Positions 44,256 to 53,167 of a DNA stretch of 64,000 bases are shown piece by piece. The notes beneath the pieces were generated by a model. It saw only the letters and a list, made by a program, of their open reading frames with translations, was not told the origin of the DNA and ran no database searches. Positions within the stretch are counted from its first letter, which is position 1; each line of letters opens with the position of its first letter. The stretch is taken from NCBI GenBank assembly GCA_964609215.1, contig CAZSQZ010000002.1, forward strand, positions 186,001 to 250,000, read 5' to 3'. Source of the DNA: JABDKJ01 sp964609215 (GTDB lineage Bacteria; Bacteroidota; Bacteroidia; Flavobacteriales_D; JABDKJ01). Both the position numbers and the translations under genes were made by a program.

Positions 44256-45296
44256 TTAAGCCTTTGCAAGTGTGAACGAAAATGTGGAGCCCACACCAAC
44301 AGTGCTTCTAACATTAATGCTTTGTTTGTGTGCCTCTACGATATGTTTTACAATGGCTAAACCTAAGCCTGTTCCACCCTCGTGTCTGCTTCTACTGGCA
44401 TCTACCCTGTAAAATCGCTCAAACAATCTTGGCAAGTGTTTTTCGGCTATGCCCGGACCATCATCAGCTACCTCAACTAGAATACGTTCATTCATATCGT
44501 GAAAACGAACGACTGTACTTCCGCCTTCCCTACCATAAGCAATGGAGTTCTTAATTAAATTTGCGAGAACCTGACTTATTCTAAACTCATCGATCATCAC
44601 GAATATTTCGGCATCGTATTTTTTATTGAATGTCAGTTTGAGATTTTTCTTTAGGGCGAGATCTTCCAATTCGTCAATAACAGAACGAACAATTCTTACG
44701 ATATCCGTCTTTATAATGTCAAGGTCCAATCTATCCGATTCAAAGTGAGAAATGGTATCCAAATCTTCAACTATTCTGGTCATTCGTTCAACGTTCTTTG
44801 CCGCACTGGTGATGAACTTGCTTCGCACATTTGGATCTTCTGCTGCACCTTCATGTAAAGAAAGTACATAGCCCTGAATATTAAAAAGTGGTGTTTTTAA
44901 CTCGTGTGCTAAATTTCCAATAAAATCTCTTCGAAAATTATCCTGCTCCTTAAGTTGACGGATTTCTCCAATCTTATCTTCTGCCCAGCCTCTGACATCT
45001 GCATCTACTTTATTGAATATATCTTCGCCCATATTCATATCAATTTTGTTAGGGCTTGATATTTTCAAGTTGTGTATGGTTCGATACAAAATGTTGATAC
45101 GTCTGCTAATGAATTTTTTGAAAACTGAAAAAATAATGATGAAGGATAGTGCAAATGCCAGTATATAGGAAATCACATAGCTATACCAGCTAGTATTTTC
45201 AAGAATATGAGTCAATAGTAATGAAACAACGATACCGATCAGCGCAAGCAAAAAAGCAAGAAATAAGGCAATGCCTCTCGGACTATTTAATTTCAT
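44256..45296 (-). CDS. PhoR-like sensor histidine kinase
   Basis: A 346-residue kinase with two membrane helices near the N terminus (about 8-28 and 37-60) and a very short loop between them, so a large extracellular sensor is absent. The phosphoacceptor His is in LAHELKTPLFNIQGY. The ATP-binding domain has N box NLIKNS, G1 VADDGPGI, F box RFYRVDASRSR and G2 GGTGLGLAIV. The short sensor and neighbouring regulator fit PhoR-type phosphate sensing, which usually works through a Pst/PhoU complex not seen here. Its start overlaps the regulator stop by one base. Confidence 0.92.
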   Translation of the reverse strand: MKLNSPRGIALFLAFLLALIGIVVSLLLTHILENTSWYSYVISYILAFALSFIIIFSVFKKFISRRINILYRTIHNLKISSPNKIDMNMGEDIFNKVDADVRGWAEDKIGEIRQLKEQDNFRRDFIGNLAHELKTPLFNIQGYVLSLHEGAAEDPNVRSKFITSAAKNVERMTRIVEDLDTISHFESDRLDLDIIKTDIVRIVRSVIDELEDLALKKNLKLTFNKKYDAEIFVMIDEFRISQVLANLIKNSIAYGREGGSTVVRFHDMNERILVEVADDGPGIAEKHLPRLFERFYRVDASRSRHEGGTGLGLAIVKHIVEAHKQSINVRSTVGVGSTFSFTLAKA

Positions 45297-45967
45297 TAGC
45301 TTACAAATTTATAGCCTACTCCTTTAACCGTGGCTATTTTCTCATCACCTATTTTCTCTCTTAGTTTTCGTATATGCACATCTATGGTACGATCTCCAAC
45401 TACAACCGAAGTTCCCCAAACATCGGAAAGAATCTTTTCTCGTGTAAATACTTTTCCTGGTTTTGAGATCAAAAGATTCAATAATTCAAACTCCTTTCGC
45501 GGAAGTACCACTTCTTCTTCTCCAATAATTGCCAAATATCTTTCTCTATCTATAGAAATACCTCCAGCTTCCGAAAGCTCCTGTGTTGTCTCCCCTTTTC
45601 TTCTGAGCAAAGCAGATATTCTGCTGGCTAAAACTCTGGGTTTTATAGGTTTGGAAATATAATCATCGGCACCGGCATCAAATCCAGCTATTTGTGAATA
45701 ATCTTCTCCTCTTGCAGTAAGAAAAGCAATAAGAATATTTCTCAATTCCTTGATCGCTCTTATTTCTCTGCAAACCTCTACTCCATCCATTTCCGGCATC
45801 ATCACATCTAATAAAACCAAGTCTGGCTTAAACTCCAAGGCCTTCTTTATTCCCTCTCTACCGTTAATAGCAGTTTGGATTTTATATCCTTCTTTGTTTA
45901 GGTTATACTCTAAAAACTCTAGTATATCTTGCTCGTCATCGACCAAAAGAATCTTTGATGCCTTCAT
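45296..45967 (-). CDS. PhoB-like response regulator
   Basis: 223 residues from the ATG at 45967 (MKASKILLVDDEQDILEFL). The receiver domain has the acidic pair DDE, the phosphorylated Asp in LVLLDVMMPEMDG and the conserved Lys in DYISKPIKP. The OmpR/PhoB-type winged-helix DNA-binding domain ends in VGDRTIDVHIRKLREKIGDE and GVGYKFV. It is encoded with the histidine kinase and divergent from a lipoprotein and TonB-receptor pair. A DNA pattern between the two units resembles Pho-box half-sites. Confidence 0.93.
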   Translation of the reverse strand: MKASKILLVDDEQDILEFLEYNLNKEGYKIQTAINGREGIKKALEFKPDLVLLDVMMPEMDGVEVCREIRAIKELRNILIAFLTARGEDYSQIAGFDAGADDYISKPIKPRVLASRISALLRRKGETTQELSEAGGISIDRERYLAIIGEEEVVLPRKEFELLNLLISKPGKVFTREKILSDVWGTSVVVGDRTIDVHIRKLREKIGDEKIATVKGVGYKFVS

Positions 45968-46081
45968 TATGTCATTATTAATTTCCAAGGTCGAATGTAT
46001 TAAACTATCGTAGCCGTAAAATTAGGTGATTATTATGATAGCTTAAATAAAATTACTCTTTTTTAAACAAATTGTAATGAT

Positions 46082-46114
46082 GTTAACATTCTATTAATAT
46101 CAATTTAATCCACT
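46082..46114. promoter_or_regulatory. Possible Pho-box: three TTAA half-sites at 11-base spacing
   Basis: TTAA occurs at 46083, 46094 and 46105, exactly 11 bases apart, in the region between the PhoB-like regulator and the lipoprotein gene. PhoB-type regulators bind 11-base direct repeats. An AATCTTTG box 24 bases after the last half-site could be the promoter. Confidence 0.4.
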
Positions 46115-46233
46115 TATAACATGCAGCTAATCTTTGGTTAAAGGCAAATTAATTTATTTGCATCGCAAAGCCCGATAATTAAAGGCTCTAGCAAAAATAT
46201 TGGAAAATTAGACTATTAAAAATTAATCAAAAA

Positions 46234-47607
46234 ATGAAGAATTTTAAGAACTTGGCGTTGGTTTGCGGAATTGGTTTCGCGATGATGATTTCATCTTGTG
46301 GAAAAGAGTCTGGATGTACAGATCCTGATGCTGTAAATTATGATCCAGAAGCCGAGGAGAATTGCTGCTGCGTATTTGATGAAACTCCGAACACAAATTT
46401 GGTTGTTTCGGGATTTATTACAGAAAACACTACCTGGACTGCGGATAACATTTATGAGTTGGCAGGAAAAGTCGTGGTGGATGATGGGGCTACTTTAACT
46501 ATTGCTCCAGGGACAATCATTAAAGGAAGAGAAGGTACAGGATCTTTAGCTTCAGCACTTATTGTTGCAAGAGGAGCTAAATTGAATGCAGCTGGAACAG
46601 CTTCCAATCCTATCATATTTACATCGGTTTTAGATAATATACAAGTTGGTCAATTAACGGGAACGAATCTCACTGAAATTGATAATGCAAAATGGGGAGG
46701 TTTAATTGTATTAGGATTTGCCCCTATATCTGCTGAAGAAGGAGATAATGAAGCACAAATAGAAGGTATTCCAGCTGATGAAGAGTATGGAAGATATGGT
46801 GGTTCCAATAGTAATCCAGCCGATAATTCTGGAATTATGCAGTATATCTCAATCAGACATGGTGGTTCTCTTATTGGAGAAGGAAATGAAATTAACGGTT
46901 TAACGCTTGGTGGAGTTGGATCAGGAACAGTTATTGATCACGTGGAAGTAGTAGCTAACCTTGATGATGGAATTGAGTGTTTTGGAGGAACTGTCAATAT
47001 TGAAAATGCTATAGTTGCATTTCAAGGCGATGATGGAATCGACCTGGATCAAAACTATTCTGGAACAATTGACAATTTCTTCGTTCTTCATGGAATTGAC
47101 ACAGATGAAGCTTTGGAAATTGATGGTCCAGAAGGAACCTTAACAGATGGTTTATTCACATTAAGAAATGGAACTATTCAAACTATTGACGGAACGGGTT
47201 CTGCAGCGGATCTTAAATCAAAAGCTCAAGGATTAATTGAAAACACCACTTTCTGGGGTTATTCCCAAAATAAATGGTTGCAATTAAGATGTTCTTTTAC
47301 AGATGATTGTGCTACACCAAAATCTGATGCATACGATCATTTCACTAATGGTTCTAATGATTTAGCATTGGTTGGATGTGAATTTGGAAATACTGCTGGA
47401 GAGATCATGATGAGCGTTTATACTAAATCTGAAGATGAGTCTGTTGACCCAACTGTTTTATGTGATGTTCCATCATCCTACCAAAGTACTTCATCTGCCA
47501 TATTTGATGCGGCTGGTCATGCAACTGAAGCAAGTTCTCCAACAATTGGAGCTGATCTTAGTGAGTTTGACGGTTGGTCTTGGGCCTCTGTTAATGGAAA
47601 ATATTAA
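46234..47607 (+). CDS. Secreted beta-helix lipoprotein
   Basis: A 457-residue lipoprotein: signal peptide with lipobox ISSCGKES, so lipidated at Cys 22 or so. Next comes CTDPDAVNYDPEAEENC, a short Cys-rich module often seen in marine Bacteroidota surface proteins. The rest has the repetitive pattern of a right-handed parallel beta helix (TLTIAPGTIIKGREG, GRYGGSN, ISIRHGGSL, VVANLDDGIECFGG, GDDGIDLDQNYSG). It precedes a TonB-dependent receptor and is probably its surface partner. Regulation by the adjacent PhoB-like protein is suspected but unproven. Ligand unknown. Confidence 0.85.
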   Translation: MKNFKNLALVCGIGFAMMISSCGKESGCTDPDAVNYDPEAEENCCCVFDETPNTNLVVSGFITENTTWTADNIYELAGKVVVDDGATLTIAPGTIIKGREGTGSLASALIVARGAKLNAAGTASNPIIFTSVLDNIQVGQLTGTNLTEIDNAKWGGLIVLGFAPISAEEGDNEAQIEGIPADEEYGRYGGSNSNPADNSGIMQYISIRHGGSLIGEGNEINGLTLGGVGSGTVIDHVEVVANLDDGIECFGGTVNIENAIVAFQGDDGIDLDQNYSGTIDNFFVLHGIDTDEALEIDGPEGTLTDGLFTLRNGTIQTIDGTGSAADLKSKAQGLIENTTFWGYSQNKWLQLRCSFTDDCATPKSDAYDHFTNGSNDLALVGCEFGNTAGEIMMSVYTKSEDESVDPTVLCDVPSSYQSTSSAIFDAAGHATEASSPTIGADLSEFDGWSWASVNGKY

Positions 47608-47634
47608 TTGATTAAACAATCATATATAAAATTA

Positions 47635-47677
47635 AAGCTTTTCCCAAATCCTTAAAGGGAAAGGCTTTTGATTTTTT
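47635..47677 (+). terminator. Hairpin with T-run between the lipoprotein and TonB-receptor genes
   Basis: An 11-base stem (AAGCTTTTCCC with GGGAAAGGCTT, one G-T pair), an 11-base loop and a T-rich tail. It may end most transcripts after the lipoprotein gene and let fewer continue into the receptor gene. Confidence 0.65.
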
Positions 47678-47694
47678 AAATACTCATTAAAAAA

Positions 47695-50538
47695 ATGAAA
47701 AAATTATTAGTCCTTTTATCGCTGTTTTGCTTTTGTTTTTCAGGGCTTATTGCCCAGAAAGGTACTTTGAGAGGTGTGGTTACTGATGCAAGTAATGGAG
47801 AAACACTTATTGGTGTAAATGCAGTCAAACAAGGGACAAGCATTGGTGCGTCTACCGATTTATATGGCTCCTACTCTATTCAACTTGACCCTGGAGTTCA
47901 CACTATTGTGTTTTCTTACATATCCTATACCACCAAAACGGTTACTGAAGTCAATATAAAAGAAGGTGAAGTTACTATTCTGGATATTCAACTGAGTGAG
48001 GATATTCAAACCTTAGACCCGGGTGTTGTGATTACTGCCAAGCAAATTAGAAATACAGAAAATGCATTAATCTCCGCACAGAAGAGATCTGGAAATGTGC
48101 AAGACGGTATTTCTTCTCAAACTTTCAGGAAAACAGGAGACTCGGATGCTGGTGCAGCATTAAAAAGGGTTACTGGTGTTACCGTTCAAAATGGCAAACA
48201 CGTTTTTGTAAGAGGTCTAGGGGATAGATATACTAAGACGCTTTTTAACTCCATGTCCATCCCAGGATTGGATCCAGATAGAAATGCGGTTCAAGTGGAT
48301 TTGTTTCCTACCAATTTGATTGACAACATCATCGTTTACAAAACCTTTACCCCAAACTTACCTGGAGATTTTTCTGGAGGAATTGTGGACATATCCACCA
48401 AGGATTTTCCTGAACAAAAGACCTTCTCATTCCGATATGGAACCTCCTATAATCCCTCTATGAATTTGAAAAACAATTTTCTGGGATATGAAGGAGGATC
48501 CACAGATTTACTAGGTTTTGATGATGGAACCAGAGAATTGCCAATTAATCCGTTAAGAGATATTCCAGATCCAGTATTATTGAATCCATTATTGAATAGA
48601 TTGACTTCTAGCTTCAACCCGACAATGGCTGCTGCTGAACAAAACAGCTTTCTGAACCAATCTCTAGGGTTGAGTTATGGAAATCAATTTGCGAAAGAGA
48701 AGGTAACCTTTGGTTTAAATGCTGCTTTGAACTATACCTTGAACTATAATTTTTATGAAAATTTTGAGCTAGGGTTTTATATCAAACCAGCCAACCCTGA
48801 TGTTACACAACTGGAAAATAGTGAAATTAGAAGAGGTGCTTTGGGAAGAGAAGATGCTTTATGGAGCGCCTTAATAGGTGGTTCTATGAAATTCCGAAAA
48901 TCCAGCTATTCCCTGAGCTTATTTTCAACACAAAATGCTACTTCAGAAGCTTCGCAACGTTTGGCTAGAAACTTTGAGCAAACAAGTGAAGATTTACAAG
49001 AAGACGTTTTAACCTTTACACAAAGATCATTAAGAAACGTTCTGTTATCTGGAAATCACCGTTTAGAAAAATTTGAAATCAATTGGAAGAACTCTTTTAC
49101 CTTATCTAGAGTTTATGATCCTGATTTTAGAATTACTGGAATTGCAGTTGGATCTGACACTACATTAAATCCAGGTGCGGGAGGAAGAATAGATCGTTTT
49201 TTCAGAGATCTAAATGAGTGGAATGAAAGTTTCAAGGTAGATCTTGAATATCCTTTTGAATTAAAGAATGGAGAAAAGAGTAGAATCAAAATAGGAGCTT
49301 CGGACACCTACAAGGAAAGAGACTATGAAATTCTTCAATACAATTTCAAATTCCGAAACCCAAATCAAGTTCAAATTCAACCCGATGCAGATTGGTTCTT
49401 TCAGGAAGAAAATTTGTGGGATGTTGACGATGGAAATGGAACTTATTTAGTGAATAGCCCAATTGACTCTGCAAATATCTTTACTGCAAGACAAAATATT
49501 TTTGGGGCTTATGTAATGAACGAATTACCGCTATCAAAGATTTTCAAGGCCATTTATGGTGTTAGACTTGAGAAAACAGACATGTTCTATACTGGGCAGG
49601 ATCAAGGTGGCAATAGACTCAATGATGTAAACACATTGGATGAGCTTTCTATTCTGCCTTCTTTGAACTTGGTCTACCAATTAGAGGAAAATACCAACTT
49701 AAGAGCTTCGTTTAACAAAACCTTGGTAAGACCTTCATTTAGGGAAAAATCAAATGCTCAAATATTTGACCCTATTTCAAAAACTACATTCATTGGTAAT
49801 TTGGATCTTACACAGGTTGACATCAACAACTTTGACTTAAGATGGGAGACCTTCCCAAATTTAGGTGAGATCATATCCGTTTCTGCTTTCTATAAAACTT
49901 TTAATGGCCACATTGAAATAGTTGCATTTGAGCAAGCATTAGACAATGTTCAGCCTATTAATTCTGGAAATAGTTCTGTTTATGGTGCCGAATTTGAGGT
50001 TCGAAAAAATCTTTCGTTCCTATCCGATTCGGTTAATACCTTTTCATTGGGAACTAATATATCTATTGTAAACTCCAGATTAGATATTAGAAGTGTTGCT
50101 CTTCCTTCTGAAAGTGATGATGTTCTTACCTCGGAATTTAATATTAGAAATGACAATGCAAGGACAGGTGAGGTTATCGATGATCACCGACAAATGGCTG
50201 GCCAAGCTCCTTATCTCATCAATGGTTATTTGAACTATAGTAATGCTCGTTCAAATATAGATGCAAATATCAGTTATAATGTTCAGGGGAAAACACTTTC
50301 TATAGTGGGTATTGGTAGAGCTGCCGATGTGTTTTTATTACCATTTCACAGCTTAAATGCTAAAGTATCCAAGACATTCGGTAAAGAAAAAAGGTCTAGC
50401 CTTAGCCTAAGTATCCAAAATATTCTGGATGCTAAAACACAAAGAGTTTATCAGTCATTTGAAGCTGAGGACAGAATTGCTTCCATCTTTGAGGAAGGCA
50501 GAAGGTTTGGTGTAAGCTATAGATATACGATTAGATAA
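47695..50538 (+). CDS. TonB-dependent outer-membrane receptor
   Basis: A 947-residue receptor with a signal peptide (ending near LIAQ) and a carboxypeptidase-regulatory-like beta-sandwich (about 22-105, LRGVVTDASNGETLIGVNA). The plug domain follows (DGISSQTFRKTGDSDAGAA, KRVTGVTVQNGKHVFVRGLGDRYTK) and then a 22-strand-type barrel ending in GVSYRYTIR. It imports a substrate through the outer membrane using TonB energy. It is not of the SusC type: no SusD gene follows. The preceding beta-helix lipoprotein is its probable partner. A strong terminator follows. Confidence 0.95.
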   Translation: MKKLLVLLSLFCFCFSGLIAQKGTLRGVVTDASNGETLIGVNAVKQGTSIGASTDLYGSYSIQLDPGVHTIVFSYISYTTKTVTEVNIKEGEVTILDIQLSEDIQTLDPGVVITAKQIRNTENALISAQKRSGNVQDGISSQTFRKTGDSDAGAALKRVTGVTVQNGKHVFVRGLGDRYTKTLFNSMSIPGLDPDRNAVQVDLFPTNLIDNIIVYKTFTPNLPGDFSGGIVDISTKDFPEQKTFSFRYGTSYNPSMNLKNNFLGYEGGSTDLLGFDDGTRELPINPLRDIPDPVLLNPLLNRLTSSFNPTMAAAEQNSFLNQSLGLSYGNQFAKEKVTFGLNAALNYTLNYNFYENFELGFYIKPANPDVTQLENSEIRRGALGREDALWSALIGGSMKFRKSSYSLSLFSTQNATSEASQRLARNFEQTSEDLQEDVLTFTQRSLRNVLLSGNHRLEKFEINWKNSFTLSRVYDPDFRITGIAVGSDTTLNPGAGGRIDRFFRDLNEWNESFKVDLEYPFELKNGEKSRIKIGASDTYKERDYEILQYNFKFRNPNQVQIQPDADWFFQEENLWDVDDGNGTYLVNSPIDSANIFTARQNIFGAYVMNELPLSKIFKAIYGVRLEKTDMFYTGQDQGGNRLNDVNTLDELSILPSLNLVYQLEENTNLRASFNKTLVRPSFREKSNAQIFDPISKTTFIGNLDLTQVDINNFDLRWETFPNLGEIISVSAFYKTFNGHIEIVAFEQALDNVQPINSGNSSVYGAEFEVRKNLSFLSDSVNTFSLGTNISIVNSRLDIRSVALPSESDDVLTSEFNIRNDNARTGEVIDDHRQMAGQAPYLINGYLNYSNARSNIDANISYNVQGKTLSIVGIGRAADVFLLPFHSLNAKVSKTFGKEKRSSLSLSIQNILDAKTQRVYQSFEAEDRIASIFEEGRRFGVSYRYTIR

Positions 50539-50560
50539 ATTCTAATTAAAGGATTTCTCG

Positions 50561-50603
50561 AATGGCCAAAGTGATTAAAATTGCTTTGGCCATTTTTTAT
50601 TTT
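50561..50603 (+). terminator. Intrinsic terminator after the TonB receptor gene
   Basis: An 11-base perfect stem (AATGGCCAAAG with CTTTGGCCATT), a 12-base loop and a T-rich tail, 22 bases after the receptor stop. Confidence 0.9.
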
Positions 50604-50747
50604 GACAAAGAAGGTTTAAGTGGAACTATTCGATCAAATATTATAGTGCTTGATTTTCTCTGATAACAAGGAAGTCTAGAATTATTTTTCCAAAGAATAC
50701 CCTCCAGATGCGCAATAATTGCGATTTTTATAAAATATAATCTCAAC

Positions 50748-52145
50748 GTGATGGATATTAAGTGGGGAATTTTCTTTTTGTTTTTTCTTTTTAGCTGTCA
50801 ACATACTAACCCAAGTCAAAGCGGAAATACCGAAGCAGCTACTATTGTCAAAACCACTATGGAAACGGGAGTCCAAAAAAACACCGTTTTCCAAATTAGT
50901 GGCACTGTTTCAAATCCTCAATTCGAAGGAAAGTATTTACGCATTTTTGAAACTGAAGGCAAGGATTTATTTCTGCTAGATAGTGTACAAATAGAAAATG
51001 GCTTATTTGATATGTCTTTACAGAACCTAGAAGTGGGGATATATAAATTGGGAATATTTAAACATGATTTAAAAGCCTTTATTATTCAACCCATAGAAAA
51101 AGCGATTAAGGCAAACCTTTCTGGTACTTCTTTCAAAAATCAAATGACCATTTCCGGCTCAAAGGAAAATGAGATTTGGAAGGTCTATTCTTTAGAAAAA
51201 AACAAGCATAATCAAAGACTCACAAGTATTAGAAGATCGAAGATTGCCAGAAATGAAAAGCTTCCAAAAATTAGGATGGAAGAACAGAAATTAAAACTGT
51301 TCGAAGAGAAGTTAGCAATTGAAAATAAGGGAACCTATGCTGCAAAAATTATTAAAATAGCACAGAGCCCAAATAGATTTGACAAAAATCAATATTGGAA
51401 TGATGTAGATTTTAATGACGAATCTTTAATTCATTCAACGGTTCTAAATGATCGGATTCAGGATTATATGCGAAGCCATGGAAAAGCAGGTCTTGCAGGA
51501 AATGACGGTTTTCTAAATGCAGTTGACTTTATCTATTCAAAATCCAATAGCAATGAACGTGTCATGAACTTTATGCTTTATGCAATGATGGAGGGATTTT
51601 ATACCAGTAATATGACTGAAGTCTCTTCATATATTATTGACAATTATGTGCATGGAGACGCGTGTGGAACAAATGAGGTTAGTGAACTAATCAAGCAAAA
51701 AGCAAATGGATTAAGGAGTTTGGAAATTGGTCAGCAACCGCCTGAGTTCAGTATAAAATCTGAAAAAGGCGAAATAATAAGCTTAAAGGAAGTATCTGCG
51801 GAAAATGAATATACCCTTGTTTTCTTTTGGTCCTCTTGGTGTCATAATTGCGAACAACAAATGCCCATTTTAAAAAGAACCTATTCTAATTATCAATCAA
51901 AGGGATTTGAAATTATCGGAGTATCTGTTGACAAAGACAGAAGTGCATGGCTTAAAGGAATAGAATCAAAAGGATGTAATTGGTTAAATGTATGTCAGTT
52001 TGAGGAATGGGAAAGCCCAGTTGTAAAATCATATAGGGTAACATCTACTCCGATGATGTTCTTAATCAATAAGAACCAAGAATTAGTCTTGAAATCAAAA
52101 AATGCTGTTCAAATAGAAAGTTGGTTAAAAGGAAATTTGAACTAG
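50748..52145 (+). CDS. TlpA-like thiol-disulfide lipoprotein (DUF4369 + thioredoxin fold)
   Basis: A 465-residue lipoprotein: lipobox LFSCQ at about residue 17. The region from about 50 to 140 resembles the DUF4369 domain (FQISGTVSNPQFEGKYLRIFE). A helical linker follows, then a C-terminal TlpA/ResA thioredoxin domain (about 335-465) with the active site WCHNC in FFWSSWCHNCEQQMP and the cis-Pro in TSTPMMFL. It probably reduces disulfides of periplasmic or outer-membrane-side proteins. The stop shares the palindrome CTAG with the stop of the convergent gene. Confidence 0.92.
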   Translation: MMDIKWGIFFLFFLFSCQHTNPSQSGNTEAATIVKTTMETGVQKNTVFQISGTVSNPQFEGKYLRIFETEGKDLFLLDSVQIENGLFDMSLQNLEVGIYKLGIFKHDLKAFIIQPIEKAIKANLSGTSFKNQMTISGSKENEIWKVYSLEKNKHNQRLTSIRRSKIARNEKLPKIRMEEQKLKLFEEKLAIENKGTYAAKIIKIAQSPNRFDKNQYWNDVDFNDESLIHSTVLNDRIQDYMRSHGKAGLAGNDGFLNAVDFIYSKSNSNERVMNFMLYAMMEGFYTSNMTEVSSYIIDNYVHGDACGTNEVSELIKQKANGLRSLEIGQQPPEFSIKSEKGEIISLKEVSAENEYTLVFFWSSWCHNCEQQMPILKRTYSNYQSKGFEIIGVSVDKDRSAWLKGIESKGCNWLNVCQFEEWESPVVKSYRVTSTPMMFLINKNQELVLKSKNAVQIESWLKGNLN

Positions 52146-52573
52146 TTATAAGCTCTTTCGCTTAGCACATTTGAATTCTCATCATACATATACCAAATAT
52201 CCACTTTCTGATCATTTGCATATGTCATATCATATCTAAGCGTTCCTGAACTATCCCAAATCAACCACTCTCCGTGCTTTTGGCCATGTCGGAAATTTGC
52301 CTGAGCCGTTTTGTTTCCATTCTCATCATATCTCAACCATTCACCTTCCTTATGGTCATTCAAATATTGACCCGTTTCCATAATAGAGCCATTGGAATAA
52401 TAAACAATGATCTCACCATTGAGTTTTCCCTTTAAATAATTTGTCTGAGAATATAGACTTCCATCTTCCGCATACTCTTTGTACTCTCCAGTATAATTTT
52501 TGCTCAGTTTCTTTTCTTGGGCATTGATGCTTAAAGCAAAGAACAATCCGAATACAACAATTAGATATCTCAT
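52142..52573 (-). CDS. Small YwqK/MORN-like repeat protein
   Basis: 143 residues from the ATG at 52573, with a signal peptide ending SINAQ. About four repeats of the YwqK type follow (GEYKEYAEDGSLYSQTNY, GEIIVYYSNGS, GEWLRYDENGNKTAQ, GEWLIWDSSGTLRYD). It is a short relative of the 547-residue protein at 8131-9774. Function unknown. A TATTTTTG box at 52599-52606 could be its promoter. Confidence 0.82.
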   Translation of the reverse strand: MRYLIVVFGLFFALSINAQEKKLSKNYTGEYKEYAEDGSLYSQTNYLKGKLNGEIIVYYSNGSIMETGQYLNDHKEGEWLRYDENGNKTAQANFRHGQKHGEWLIWDSSGTLRYDMTYANDQKVDIWYMYDENSNVLSERAYN

Positions 52574-52764
52574 AACCAACTATTTAAATATTAAACAACA
52601 AAAATATGTTTTACGTTACATATTTCTAATGCTACGTTAACATTAATTTAATATTGACTCAAGAATAAATTATAAAACGCTGATTTTCAATATTTAGCAA
52701 TGTTAAAAAATTGCAAATCATCTATAATATCAAAGTCGAATAAATAAAAAAGGAAATGTCAGGC

Positions 52765-53073
52765 TTATCTTGAAGGAAGTTGAAACACTATTTCACCTGT
52801 TTCTTGATTGCAAGAGAAGACAGTAGTTACATATGAAATATACTCAATCTTGATTTCTTTTAGTTTTTCAGTAGGAACGTCAATATCAAAATTACCATCA
52901 GGATCTGTGTAAGCCACTATATTTGAATCGCCAAAGGTAATTTTAGCTCCAATCAAAACAGACTGGTTTTTAGCATCAATAACTTTACCCTTTAAGGTAA
53001 TCCAATCCCCATCATTGGCCATAAGACCAAAAGAGAATAGAAAAACAGAAAGGATTACTACTATTTTTTTCAC
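52765..53073 (-). CDS. Small secreted carboxypeptidase-regulatory-like domain protein
   Basis: A 102-residue protein starting with GTG, with a signal peptide (ending LMAN). A single beta-sandwich of the CarboxypepD_reg-like type follows (LKGKVIDAKNQSVLIGAKITFGD, TDPDGNFDIDVP, IEYISYV). This is the domain normally fused to the front of TonB receptors, here free-standing. Role unknown. It shares its upstream region with the divergent arsenate reductase gene. Confidence 0.8.
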   Translation of the reverse strand: MKKIVVILSVFLFSFGLMANDGDWITLKGKVIDAKNQSVLIGAKITFGDSNIVAYTDPDGNFDIDVPTEKLKEIKIEYISYVTTVFSCNQETGEIVFQLPSR

Positions 53074-53115
53074 ACTATAATTTTACGAGTGTATTTTTAG
53101 CTAAATCCTAATTTT

Positions 53116-53137
53116 ATGTTAATTCAATGTTAATCTA
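53116..53137. promoter_or_regulatory. Possible Pho-box: two 11-base direct repeats before the arsenate reductase gene
   Basis: ATGTTAATTCA is followed directly by ATGTTAATCTA, sharing eight of eight leading bases. The pair lies 18 bases before the TATATTTG box of the arsenate reductase gene, at the place where a -33 element would be. Confidence 0.4.
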
Positions 53138-53155
53138 ATAACTGCTACAAGAAGC

Positions 53156-53163
53156 TATATTTG
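53156..53163 (+). promoter_or_regulatory. -7 box of the arsenate reductase gene, four bases from the ATG
   Basis: TATATTTG matches TAnnTTTG and ends four bases before the ATG at 53168. No TTTG lies at the -33 position; the direct repeats at 53116-53137 do instead. Confidence 0.5.
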
Positions 53164-53167
53164 AAGC

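Noticed and set aside
50682..50894. Minus-strand frame of 70 residues over the start of the TlpA-like gene
   Set aside because: Low-complexity Lys tract, no start signal, overlaps a well-supported signal peptide on the other strand.
52636..52651. TTAA sites 11 bases apart upstream of the small YwqK gene
   Set aside because: A third out-of-phase TTAA lies between them and the distance to the TATTTTTG box does not match the other two loci, so I do not count it as a Pho-box.
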